Positions 16,364 to 24,598 of a DNA stretch of 64,000 nt are shown piece after piece (positions within the stretch are counted from its first letter, which is position 1; every line of letters starts with the position of its first letter). The translations under genes were made by a program, and so were the position numbers. The DNA comes from Devosia sp. 2618 (GTDB taxonomy: Bacteria > Pseudomonadota > Alphaproteobacteria > Rhizobiales > Devosiaceae): NCBI RefSeq assembly GCF_040546815.1, contig NZ_JBEPOO010000001.1, positions 434,001 to 498,000 on the forward strand, in the 5' to 3' direction. The notes below the pieces were generated by a model. It made no database searches. It saw nothing but the letters and a program-made list of their open reading frames with translations, and had not been told where the DNA came from.

Positions 16364-18763
16364 ATGAGTGTCGCACCTCTCAATGGCTTGATTGCCCTCG
16401 TAAACGGCTTCGTCGACAGCGCTATCGGCGCTGACGGGCTGCCAGAACATGTACGAGCAAAGCTGCTCAACCAGCAATTGCGGTCGATCAGCCGGCTGGC
16501 ACCAGCGATCCTCGCGACCTCGGTGCTGGTGACTGTGGTCTATCTGGTGCTGACCTGGCAGACGGCCTCGTTCTGGCCGGTCGTGGCTGCGACGGGCGCC
16601 ATCAACTTGGTCTGCCTGCACAATACCTGTCTGGTGATCAAATCGAAGCGCCGACGCGATCAGGGGCCGTCGCCGTCCCCGGTCCTGCGCGTTTTGGTTT
16701 CGGCGGTTCTGTTGGGCAGTCTGTGGGGTCTCGTGCTGAACCTGATGCCGCTCGGGAGCAGCGCGGCGGCGCGCTCCGCCGCAACCATCGGCGTCGGTGG
16801 CATGCTTTGTGTGTCGATGATGGCGCTGGTCAACTATCCGCAGGCGCTCGCCGCCTTTGCCATTCCGCTCATTGTCGGCGCGCTGACGGCGGTCTTGGGA
16901 TTACAGACATCGCCGGACATCTGGGCTCCGGCGTTTCTGACGACTGGCATTGTTTGCGCCATGATCGTGATGACTTTGAAGCATGCGGCGGCGTTTGTGG
17001 CTCACCGTGCCTCCGAAACATCACTGAAAGACAAGCGCGAGATCATTGGTCTGTTGCTGCGGGAGTTCGAACAAAGCACGTCTGACTGGATCTGGGGTTT
17101 TGACGGCGACGGCGGCATCAATCGCCTTTCTGGCGGCTTCACGGCGGCGACAGGCGTTTCGGAAGACGCGCTGATTGGCGCCGATTTCCTTCATTTCATG
17201 CGCTATATCACGCCGCCTGACGATCCGATCATGGCGCGCATGGAAACCGCGGTCGCCAATCAGGAGACGTTCCAGGATCTCGAACTTCGCGTTATGGCAG
17301 ACGGCAAGGAACGCTGGTGGAACCTGACGGGAAAGCCGGCCTTTGACGAAACCGGCAAGTCGTTCGGCTATATCGGCACTGGGTCGGACGTTACGGACCG
17401 CAAGATTGCCGAGCGGCGTATCACAACGTTGGCGCATCATGATCCGATGACGGGCCTGTTGAACCGCACCAGATTTACCGAGCAGCTCAACAGCTGTGTG
17501 GCCAAGCTGGAGCGTTATGGCACGCCGTTCTCGGTGCTGTATCTCGATCTCGATCAATTCAAGCTGGTCAATGACAGCCGTGGCCATCTGGCAGGTGACA
17601 AGCTGCTGGTGCAGGTCGCAAAGCGGGTTCAGGACGTGGTGCGCGAGACCGATTGGGTGGCGCGTCTTGGTGGCGATGAGTTTGCCATTATCGTTTCCAC
17701 CAACAGCAATGCAGAAGCCGTGGCGCAGCTTTCCCTGCGGCTGATCGAAAACATCGGGCGGCCCTACATCATTGACGGCGATCAGGTAAGCATTGGCGTC
17801 AGCATTGGCATTGCCATGGCACCCGCCAATGGCACGCGGCCAGACCAGATCTTGCGTAATGCCGATCTGGCGCTCTATCGCGCCAAGGCCGATGGGCGTT
17901 CAGTCTATCGCTTTTTTGAAAGCCAGATGGATTCCGAAGCGCGTGAGCGACGCCTGCTGGAAGTCGAACTTCGCGATGCGCTCTCTAAGGATGAGCTGGT
18001 GCTTTACTACCAGCCGCTGGTGTCGGCGGTGGATGAGCACACTGTCGGCTTTGAAGCGCTGATCCGCTGGAACCACCCCATGCGCGGACTGGTGCCCCCT
18101 GCCGAGTTCATCCCGGTGGCCGAGCAGTCCAATCTGATCGTCGATATCGGTGACTGGACTATCGAGCAGGCCTGCCTCGCGGCAGCGAGCTGGCCCGAGC
18201 GGATGACGGTCGCGGTCAACCTATCCGCCAAGCATTTCCGCCGGTCTGATATTGCGGTGGTCGTCACCAAGGCGCTGTCGATTTCGGGCCTGGCGCCAGA
18301 GCGTCTCGAAATCGAAATCACCGAAGGCCTGTTGCTGGAAAACCCCGATGAGGTCGTCGAGAAGCTGACCGAAATTCGCAGGCTTGGCGTGACGATTGCC
18401 ATGGATGATTTCGGCACGGGCTATTCGAGCCTGAGCTATCTGCTCAAATTCCCGTTCGACAAAATCAAGATCGATCGCTCATTCGTCGATGCTTCAAGCG
18501 ACGACGAAGTGGCGCGCGATATTCTGAAGACCATTGCGTCGCTGGGCAAAACGCTCAAGTTGACGATCACGGCCGAAGGCGTGGAAACGCGGGAACAGGC
18601 CGATTTCCTGGCCGGCATCGCCTGCCATCAGTTGCAGGGCTTCTACTTCTCGCGCCCGCTCAACAGCATCGATCTGCCGCATTACATGCTGACGCACGTG
18701 TTGCCACAGAGCAAGAAGTTCAAGGATGAGGCCGTCGCCAAGCTGACCGCGATCCGCGCCTGA
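16364..18763 (+). CDS. membrane PAS-GGDEF-EAL cyclic-di-GMP enzyme
   Basis: A 799-residue protein. Residues ~40-220 hold about six hydrophobic helices (no recognised MASE type), followed by a PAS domain (~235-345, WNLTGKPAFDETGKSFGYIG in its PAC part), GGDEF with an intact RLGGDEF active site (~434-440), and EAL with GFEALIRW (~562), DDFGTGYSS and a late EGVET. Both catalytic sites look intact, so the protein could make and hydrolyse c-di-GMP, or one domain could regulate the other. ATG 16364 is the first plausible start; upstream frame extends into low-complexity intergenic DNA. It diverges from the alpha-oxoamine synthase gene. Confidence 0.92.
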   Translation: MSVAPLNGLIALVNGFVDSAIGADGLPEHVRAKLLNQQLRSISRLAPAILATSVLVTVVYLVLTWQTASFWPVVAATGAINLVCLHNTCLVIKSKRRRDQGPSPSPVLRVLVSAVLLGSLWGLVLNLMPLGSSAAARSAATIGVGGMLCVSMMALVNYPQALAAFAIPLIVGALTAVLGLQTSPDIWAPAFLTTGIVCAMIVMTLKHAAAFVAHRASETSLKDKREIIGLLLREFEQSTSDWIWGFDGDGGINRLSGGFTAATGVSEDALIGADFLHFMRYITPPDDPIMARMETAVANQETFQDLELRVMADGKERWWNLTGKPAFDETGKSFGYIGTGSDVTDRKIAERRITTLAHHDPMTGLLNRTRFTEQLNSCVAKLERYGTPFSVLYLDLDQFKLVNDSRGHLAGDKLLVQVAKRVQDVVRETDWVARLGGDEFAIIVSTNSNAEAVAQLSLRLIENIGRPYIIDGDQVSIGVSIGIAMAPANGTRPDQILRNADLALYRAKADGRSVYRFFESQMDSEARERRLLEVELRDALSKDELVLYYQPLVSAVDEHTVGFEALIRWNHPMRGLVPPAEFIPVAEQSNLIVDIGDWTIEQACLAAASWPERMTVAVNLSAKHFRRSDIAVVVTKALSISGLAPERLEIEITEGLLLENPDEVVEKLTEIRRLGVTIAMDDFGTGYSSLSYLLKFPFDKIKIDRSFVDASSDDEVARDILKTIASLGKTLKLTITAEGVETREQADFLAGIACHQLQGFYFSRPLNSIDLPHYMLTHVLPQSKKFKDEAVAKLTAIRA

Positions 18764-19051
18764 TCAGGCGATTGCTGTCAGCTTGTCGGCCATGGTCTGG
18801 GCTTTGTCGTTACGCGTAGAGAACGACATGGTACAGAAGATGCGTTCCACGCCCAGTTCATGCAGGCGGGCACAGCACGCTTCGACCGTGGCGGTGACCG
18901 CCGCCATCTCGCCTTCGATATTGGTGCCATTGGCATGCATGTCGTAGCTCAGCCCTGACGCATCGATGATGGCGCGGACTTCGCGAATGTAGGCGGAGAC
19001 CGAGGGGCCGACGCCCATCGGCACGAGGCATAGATCGGCGATGATTTTCAT
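18764..19051 (-). CDS. MTH1187/YkoF-type thiamine-binding protein
   Basis: A 95-residue ferredoxin-like protein of the MTH1187 (DUF77, YqgV/YkoF-like) family: ADLCLVPMGVGPSVS at the start, then DMHANGTNIEGEMAA and GVERIFCTMSFSTRND, which match the family's ligand pocket strands. Members bind thiamine or its pyrimidine moiety in the cytoplasm, and Bacillus YkoF is linked to an HMP transporter. The gene begins 7 bases after the hisM-like permease stop, so it is the last gene of the ABC transporter operon, hinting that the cargo may be a thiamine-related molecule rather than an amino acid. Confidence 0.82.
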   Translation of the reverse strand: MKIIADLCLVPMGVGPSVSAYIREVRAIIDASGLSYDMHANGTNIEGEMAAVTATVEACCARLHELGVERIFCTMSFSTRNDKAQTMADKLTAIA

Positions 19052-19058
19052 GATGTCC

Positions 19059-19793
19059 TCAGCGTAGCCATTTGGGGGCCCAGCGCATGCGCGGCGCCGC
19101 TGGCATGTGGCGCATCAGGCGGCGATAGACCAGCCCGAACAGGAAGAACACTAGCATCGACACCGCCATGAAATAGAGGGCGGCGACCGAGAAATGCAGG
19201 AACGCATTGTAGTCGCGCTGGAACAGGTCCTTGGCGGTTATCATCAGGTCCTTTTGCTGCCCAATGACGGGCAGTGCCAGATAGACGATGGCCGTGGCGT
19301 GGAAGAGGAACACCACTTCGTTGGTGTAAGCGGGCCATGCCAGCCGAATGAGATTGGGCCAGACGACCTGCCGGAATTGCTGGGACTGGCTCATGCCATA
19401 GGCGCGGGCCGCCTCGATTTCGCCGCGTGGCACCGCTCGCAGGGCACCATAGAAAATCTCTGCGGTATATGCGGCAGTGTTGAGCACCAGCACCAGCGGA
19501 CCGATGAACAGCGGATGGAGCACGAACCAGGAGATGCCCATGGGTCGCCAGACGCCGATGTTGAACGACAGCGCCAGAAAATAGACCATGAAGAACTGGA
19601 TAAACAGCGGCGAGCCCCGGAAGGCATAGATATAGCCGCGGCTGAGGCGAGAGATCAGCGGGTTCGACGAGGCCTTGCCGAGCGCCAGGAACACGGCAAA
19701 CACGAAGCCGAGCGGAATGGACGCCACGGCAAAGTAGATGTTGAACACCACGGCCGGTGCAAAGAGGCTGAGCTCGTTGAGAAATACGTCCAT
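19059..19793 (-). CDS. polar amino-acid-type ABC transporter permease (HisM class)
   Basis: A 244-residue inner-membrane permease with about five TM helices and the EAA coupling loop (EIEAARAYGMSQSQQFRQVV) typical of the HisMQ/ArtMQ class. GSPLFIQFF in the second helix region is a hallmark of polar amino-acid permeases. Its ATG overlaps the stop of the partner permease by one base, so the two are made together and form the heterodimeric channel. Specificity cannot be read from the sequence. Confidence 0.9.
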   Translation of the reverse strand: MDVFLNELSLFAPAVVFNIYFAVASIPLGFVFAVFLALGKASSNPLISRLSRGYIYAFRGSPLFIQFFMVYFLALSFNIGVWRPMGISWFVLHPLFIGPLVLVLNTAAYTAEIFYGALRAVPRGEIEAARAYGMSQSQQFRQVVWPNLIRLAWPAYTNEVVFLFHATAIVYLALPVIGQQKDLMITAKDLFQRDYNAFLHFSVAALYFMAVSMLVFFLFGLVYRRLMRHMPAAPRMRWAPKWLR

Positions 19794-20602
19794 CAGCGGG
19801 CCTCGCTCAAGATACCGCGACCGGCACGGCGCATGATGGCGTTGAAGCCCTTCTCAGAGAGGAAGGTCACGAAAATATAGAAGACGAACAGCACGAGGTA
19901 ATAGCGCCAGCGCCAGTCGTCATGGACAAGGCCGACGGCGGGCAGGAAGTTGGGCGCGCCGAGGCGGTCGGCCCAGAGGACGATGTCGGCGATCTGCAGC
20001 AGCGACAGCAGCGAGGTCGCCTTGATGATCAGCATCCAGACATTGGAGAGGCCGGGCAGGGCATAGACCCACATCTGGCGGATATGAACGCGCCACAGCA
20101 CTTGGCGGGCGCTCATGCCATAGGCGCGCGCGGCCTCCAGCTGCCCCTTGGGCACCGAGCGCATGGCGCCGTGGATGACGTTGGTGGCAAAGGCGCCATA
20201 GACCAAACCCAGCGAGACCGAGGCGAGGATCAGGTATTCAGTGGTGCCGAGCAGCCAGTTTGCCTCGCGGCAGGGCGGCCAGGCGGCCGTCTGGGCGGCG
20301 ATAGCCTCGGGCGAGCACACTTGGGTCGCTACAACCCATTCCACAGCCTGTTCGAAGGCGAGCGGGAAGAACAGAAAGAACAGCACATCGGGAATGCCGC
20401 GTACCGTGGCCGAATAAGTCGAGCCGATGAGGCGCAGCGGCCAGAAGCGTGAATTTTTGAGGGTCGCGCCGATCAGTCCAAAGACCACGGCCAGCGCACC
20501 GCCCACCACGGCGGCAAAAATGGTGAACTGAAAGCTCGCATACCAAGTGAGGTGCTTGCCGTTTGTGATGTAGCTCAGCCAGAAGGCGATATCGTCGCTC
20601 AT
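19793..20602 (-). CDS. polar amino-acid-type ABC transporter permease (HisQ class)
   Basis: A 269-residue permease, about 30 residues longer than typical HisQ because of an extra loop (~100-125) between transmembrane helices carrying a Cys pair (VCSPE and PPCRE) that could be disulfide-bonded in the periplasm. The EAA loop (QLEAARAYGMSARQVLWRV) is present. It pairs with the downstream HisM-class subunit. The insertion also occurs in some permeases for basic amino acids and opines. It is the third gene of the five-gene operon. Confidence 0.88.
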   Translation of the reverse strand: MSDDIAFWLSYITNGKHLTWYASFQFTIFAAVVGGALAVVFGLIGATLKNSRFWPLRLIGSTYSATVRGIPDVLFFLFFPLAFEQAVEWVVATQVCSPEAIAAQTAAWPPCREANWLLGTTEYLILASVSLGLVYGAFATNVIHGAMRSVPKGQLEAARAYGMSARQVLWRVHIRQMWVYALPGLSNVWMLIIKATSLLSLLQIADIVLWADRLGAPNFLPAVGLVHDDWRWRYYLVLFVFYIFVTFLSEKGFNAIMRRAGRGILSEAR

Positions 20603-20681
20603 AGTCTGGCGATCCGGGGCAAGGGCATTGAACGTCTTTCAGGATATCCGGGGCGGGCAGCGCCCACCCCGGTGAGCTGGA

Positions 20682-21434
20682 TTATTCGGCGAAGTATGGG
20701 CCCTGGCCGTCGAACCACTGAGCGATCAGCTTGTCGACGGTGCCGTCCTTCTTGAGGGCGGCGAGGGCGGTGTTGATCTTGCCCTTGAGTTCGGTTTCGT
20801 CCTTGCGCAGGCCTGCGGCATAGCCATCGCCGATCAGGATTTCGTCACCGACGAATTCGATGGCGCCGCCCGATGCGGTCACGACTGGCTCGAGATAGGC
20901 GCCGTCTGCTAGGATGGTGTCGAGGTTGCCGGCAGCAAGGTCAGCCATTGCCTGATCGGCGGTGCTGAAGGCGACGACGGTGTTGGTCGCGCCATATGTG
21001 CTTTCGGCATAGGAGGCCTGGATGGTGCCGCCCTGGACGCCTATGCGGGCGCCGGTCAGGTTTGCGAAGTCTGGGGCATCGCCTGCCATCGAAGCGAAAC
21101 GCGATGGATCTGGTGGGAAGTAGTTGTCGCTGAAGTCGATGGTCTGGAGGCGCTCGTCGGTCACCGACATGCCGGCCATGATCACGTCGTAGTTGCCAGC
21201 GAGCAGGTTCGGAATGATCGAATCCCAGTCATTGAGGATGAACTGGCAGGTCAGCTTGGCTTCGGCGCAGATGGCATTGCCGAGGTCGATTTCAAAACCG
21301 GCAGGCTCGCCAGCATCGTTGAGGAAGTTCCAGGGGGCGTAAGCGCCTTCGGTGGCAATGCGGACGGTGTCCTGGGCCTGTACGGCCGAACCGAGCGCCA
21401 GAATGGCGGCAGCGGCGAGAATTGTCTTCTTCAT
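20682..21434 (-). CDS. ABC transporter substrate-binding protein, HisJ/LAO type
   Basis: A 250-residue periplasmic binding protein. The signal peptide is about 20 residues (KKTILAAAAILALGSAVQA). The mature domain shows the SBP_bac_3 signature: GFEIDLGNAICAEAKLTC (with the HisJ/LAO-type Cys pair), IPNLLAGNYDVIMAGMS and VTDERLQTIDFSDNYF. Such proteins bind histidine, lysine, arginine or ornithine. ATG 21434 is preferred over an upstream frame because the signal peptide starts there and GGAG precedes it. The thiamine-binding protein in the same operon raises the possibility of a different ligand. Confidence 0.88.
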   Translation of the reverse strand: MKKTILAAAAILALGSAVQAQDTVRIATEGAYAPWNFLNDAGEPAGFEIDLGNAICAEAKLTCQFILNDWDSIIPNLLAGNYDVIMAGMSVTDERLQTIDFSDNYFPPDPSRFASMAGDAPDFANLTGARIGVQGGTIQASYAESTYGATNTVVAFSTADQAMADLAAGNLDTILADGAYLEPVVTASGGAIEFVGDEILIGDGYAAGLRKDETELKGKINTALAALKKDGTVDKLIAQWFDGQGPYFAE

Positions 21435-21497
21435 CAGTTTCTCCGTTGATTGTTCTTGTTGTTGTGCCCGTTGGACCGGGCTTGTCATCAGCGCCGC

Positions 21498-22301
21498 TTA
21501 ATCGTGGTTAGCGGCGTTGAGGAATTGCTTGAGGCGGGCCGATTGCGTGGCTCCAAATACCTGGTCGGGCGTGCCCTCTTCTTCGATCAGCCCCTGATGA
21601 AGGAAAATCACGCGATCGCTGACCGAGCGGGCGAACTCCATGTCGTGGGTGACGAGGATCATGGTGCGGCCTTCATCGGCTAAAACCTTGATGACGCGCA
21701 GCACTTCGACTTCGAGCTCAGGATCGAGCGCCGAGGTTGGCTCGTCGAACAGCATGACGCGGGGATTGATACAGAGAGCGCGGGCGATGGCAGCGCGTTG
21801 CTGCTGGCCTCCGGACAATTGATTGGGGTAGCTGTCGGCTTTCTCGCGGATTCCGACCTTGGCCAGCATAGCGAGCGCCTCTTCGCGCACTTCGCCCTTG
21901 CTACGCTTCTGAACGATCAGCGGCGCTTCCATGACGTTTTCGAGAATTGTCAGGTGCGCCCATAGATTGAAGCTCTGAAATACCATGCCGAGTTCGGAGC
22001 GAATGCGGCGGATCTGGTTTTCGTCAGCAATTTGCCGATCTGGGCCATTTCCGCGCAGCTTGATCTCTTCGCCGTCAATGGCGACCAGGCCGCTGTCTGG
22101 CACTTCTAGCATGTTGATGCAGCGTAACAGAGTCGATTTACCGGACCCCGACGAGCCGATCAGGGAAACAACTTCACCTTCACGCGCAGAAAACGAGATG
22201 CCCTTGAGAACTTCGAGGGCGCCGAAGGATTTGTGCAGATCGCGGATCGAGACGACCGGCCAAGTCTCGGCAACGGCCGTTGCAGTTTGCGCCATATTCA
22301 C
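21498..22301 (-). CDS. ABC transporter ATP-binding protein, HisP/GlnQ class
   Basis: A 267-residue cytoplasmic ATPase with Walker A GSSGSGKSTLLRC, Q-loop in MVFQSFNLW, signature LSGGQQQRAAIARAL, Walker B MLFDEPTSALD and switch His in VTHDME. It belongs to the polar amino-acid family and energises the HisQ/HisM-class permeases. It is the first gene of the operon (ATPase, binding protein, two permeases, thiamine-binding protein). A GTG start is taken; an ATG two codons in is equally possible. Confidence 0.92.
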   Translation of the reverse strand: MNMAQTATAVAETWPVVSIRDLHKSFGALEVLKGISFSAREGEVVSLIGSSGSGKSTLLRCINMLEVPDSGLVAIDGEEIKLRGNGPDRQIADENQIRRIRSELGMVFQSFNLWAHLTILENVMEAPLIVQKRSKGEVREEALAMLAKVGIREKADSYPNQLSGGQQQRAAIARALCINPRVMLFDEPTSALDPELEVEVLRVIKVLADEGRTMILVTHDMEFARSVSDRVIFLHQGLIEEEGTPDQVFGATQSARLKQFLNAANHD

Positions 22302-22470
22302 CTGTTTCCCGCCAAGGCGGGGCCTTCCTGACCGGCGACTGCCTTATTATGAGGCTCACAGTCTTGACCGCCCTCAAGAAAAGCAAAACAGGGCGAGATA
22401 GCAAGCGGAAATGCTGTTGGCCTGTGATCATTCCCTGCGGTATCGAAGCACAGACGTGTTCGGAGGCCCA

Positions 22471-23271
22471 ATGTTCTATCTGTTGTCGAAGATTTTCTGG
22501 GCTCTGGCGCAACCGCTCAGCATTGTGGCGGTGCTGGTTCTACTCGGAATCGTGCTGTCGGCATTCGGTCGGCGGCGGCTTGGATTGGCTGCGAGCGGGG
22601 TGGCGCTGGTGACGCTGGTGCTGTGCGGGTTCACCTCGCTGGGTTTCCTGCTGATACGGCCACTGGAGGATCGCTTTACGCGGCCCGAGACCATGCCTGC
22701 ATCAGTAGACACGATCATCGTGCTTGGCGGCTCGACACTGGCGCGCGTCAGCACCGCGCGGGCCACGGCGGAATTGAACGATGCTGGGGACCGACTGACG
22801 GAGGCGGTGGCGCTGTCTTTGATCTATCCAGAGGCCAAGATCGTGTTCTCGGGTGGGGCCGGGGTTTTAGAACCCAATCTTGAGCCGGAGGCGACCACCG
22901 CCGAGCGGTTTTTCCTCGCCATGGGCGTGGCGCCGGAACGGCTGGTGTTAGAGGGCGAGTCCCGCAATACCGACGAGAATGCCGAGATGACTGCGGCGCT
23001 GATCGGGAGCAGCACTGGCACAACGCTGCTGGTGACGTCGGCCTTCCACATGCCGCGATCGGTGGGCCTGTTTCGCAAGGTCGGCATCGACGTCATCGCG
23101 TGGCCGACCGACTACCGCAGCTCTGGGCTCGAAGGGTTTGGCTTCGACATTGCCAACCCGCCGCACAATCTCAACACGACCACCATCGCGATCAAGGAAT
23201 GGATTGGCCTTGCAGTCTATTACTGGACAGGAAGGATCGACGCGATGCTACCGGCTCAAGCCTCGAACTGA
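22471..23271 (+). CDS. YdcF/DUF218-family membrane protein (ElyC-like)
   Basis: A 266-residue protein: two N-terminal TM helices (residues ~8-28 and 35-57), then a DUF218 domain with IIVLGGS, a second motif FSGGAG, EGESRNTDENA, and TSAFHMPRSVGLFRKVG. Members include E. coli ElyC and SanA, which affect envelope or lipid-carrier metabolism; the chemistry is unknown. GGAGG 5 bases upstream fixes the ATG at 22471. Its 3' end overlaps the convergent kinase gene by 16 bases. Confidence 0.82.
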   Translation: MFYLLSKIFWALAQPLSIVAVLVLLGIVLSAFGRRRLGLAASGVALVTLVLCGFTSLGFLLIRPLEDRFTRPETMPASVDTIIVLGGSTLARVSTARATAELNDAGDRLTEAVALSLIYPEAKIVFSGGAGVLEPNLEPEATTAERFFLAMGVAPERLVLEGESRNTDENAEMTAALIGSSTGTTLLVTSAFHMPRSVGLFRKVGIDVIAWPTDYRSSGLEGFGFDIANPPHNLNTTTIAIKEWIGLAVYYWTGRIDAMLPAQASN

Positions 23272-24233
23272 TCGGCCGGCACGGTCAGCCGATAGTTTAC
23301 TGTCGTGGTATCAATCCGGAAGCTGGCCGTGCCGCCAACGGAAAGCGGCACGATCCGCTCGAGGATCAGCGAGCCGAAACGCGGCTCCCTGGTGCTGTCC
23401 TCTAGGTCAAGGCCGGTTTCCTGCCACTCGATGACAAGGTCGGCCTTCAAGCCGGGCGCGCCAACCAGTTGAGCGTCGATCCAGACGTGCCCAGCAGTGT
23501 GCTCGGCCATGGCGCCGTGCAGAATGGAATTGGCTGCCAGTTCGTGGATTGCCAGCCCGATATGCAGTGAGGCGTTGGGTCCGAGCAGCGGGTTCTCGCC
23601 GGTCACGCGGGTGTGGCCCAAGGCGGATGGGCCGACGCGAGAGAGCTGAGACATGACCAGCGATTGCAAATAGGTGCCGCGCCAGTCGCTTTCGGTCACC
23701 AGATCCTGTGTGCTCGACAAAGCGTGCAGGCGACCTCGGAAGCGGTCGAGAAACTCTTGGACATCGCGCGTGTGGTGCGCCGTCTGCATGGCAACTGACT
23801 GCACTATGGCGAGCAGGTTTTTGGAGCGGTGGCTGACTTCGCGGAGCAGGGTGGTCATTGCCAGATCGCGGGCAACCGCCTCGGTTACATCGGTAACGAC
23901 GCTGGTAATGCCATCCACGTCGGGCAGCATGACGATTGCAAATTCTCTGCGACGCAATCCGGTGCCCATTCCAAAACTGAGGTTCTGGCGCAGGTTTTGA
24001 CTTCGAGTGAGGTTGTGTGCGGTGACGAAATCGGCAGCAATCTCGGCCGGAAGGGCATCGCTTTCCACAAGGCCGACCAAATCCTGCCGTAGCCATTGCT
24101 GGGGCACGTTTTCAGCAAGGCCGAAGCGGTGGTCGGCACCTTGCCTCAGGATGCAGATGCCCCCTTCACGCAGACCAGTAGATAAGGCCGCCAGCCTCAT
24201 CTGCATTATTGTCTCAGGGGAAGTTGATGGCAT
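23256..24233 (-). CDS. soluble HWE/HisKA_2-family sensor histidine kinase
   Basis: A 325-residue cytoplasmic kinase. An N-terminal ~130-residue region looks PAS-like (MLPDVDGITSVVTDVTEA near its end). The phospho-acceptor box is LREVSHRSKNLLAIVQSVA (His at about 155), followed by an N box IHELAANSILHG and a divergent ATP lid. HWE/HisKA_2 kinases are the usual activators of PhyR in alphaproteobacteria, and phyR lies 1 kb away, so that is its probable target. No TM segment is present, so the signal is cytosolic. It overlaps ydcF tail to tail. Confidence 0.87.
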   Translation of the reverse strand: MPSTSPETIMQMRLAALSTGLREGGICILRQGADHRFGLAENVPQQWLRQDLVGLVESDALPAEIAADFVTAHNLTRSQNLRQNLSFGMGTGLRRREFAIVMLPDVDGITSVVTDVTEAVARDLAMTTLLREVSHRSKNLLAIVQSVAMQTAHHTRDVQEFLDRFRGRLHALSSTQDLVTESDWRGTYLQSLVMSQLSRVGPSALGHTRVTGENPLLGPNASLHIGLAIHELAANSILHGAMAEHTAGHVWIDAQLVGAPGLKADLVIEWQETGLDLEDSTREPRFGSLILERIVPLSVGGTASFRIDTTTVNYRLTVPADQFEA

Positions 24234-24318
24234 CAGTCATTACTCTCAGCGGCACAGGGCGCCGCAAACTGCGGGCTTCGCGCCCGCGAGCAAGGGCATT
24301 GCTCGCCGGCGCCGACGC

Positions 24319-24483
24319 TTAAACGCGCCGGATGAAACCGATAACGAGGGAAATAACCAGGAAGGCCAGGAACAGGAAAAACAGAATCTGGGCGATACCT
24401 GCAGATGCTCCCGCAATGCCGCCAAATCCCAGAACGCCCGCTATCAAGGCGATAACAAAGAAAACGAGTGCATAGTAAAGCAT
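24319..24483 (-). CDS. DUF1328 small membrane protein
   Basis: A 54-residue protein with two hydrophobic helices and the DUF1328 core [20 protein letters not shown], ending FIRRV. Members (YtjA-like) are abundant in stress regulons of alphaproteobacteria; function is unknown. The ATG at 24483 has GGAG 6 bases upstream; longer frames run into the promoter. A GGAAC-N16-CGTT element 33 bases upstream places it under EcfG. Confidence 0.88.
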   Translation of the reverse strand: MLYYALVFFVIALIAGVLGFGGIAGASAGIAQILFFLFLAFLVISLVIGFIRRV

Positions 24484-24515
24484 CTTGATCTCCATGGCTA
24501 AGTTGCTGTTGTAAC

Positions 24516-24540
24516 AACGGGCCATGAGAAAACGGGTTCC
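24516..24540 (-). promoter_or_regulatory. EcfG (general stress sigma) promoter of the DUF1328 gene
   Basis: On the minus strand GGAAC (24540-24536), 16 bases, then CGTT (24519-24516) match the EcfG consensus exactly, 33 bases before the DUF1328 ATG. Confidence 0.82.
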
Positions 24541-24550
24541 TGTAACAAAT

Positions 24551-24574
24551 AAAAAAGGCCGGGGAACCCCGGCC
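24551..24574 (-). terminator. Rho-independent terminator of phyR
   Basis: GGCCGGGG-AA-CCCCGGCC (24557-24574) followed on the minus strand by six Ts, 25 bases after the phyR stop and just before the next EcfG promoter. Confidence 0.85.
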
Positions 24575-24598
24575 TCTCCAGTCAAATTATTTTGAGGA

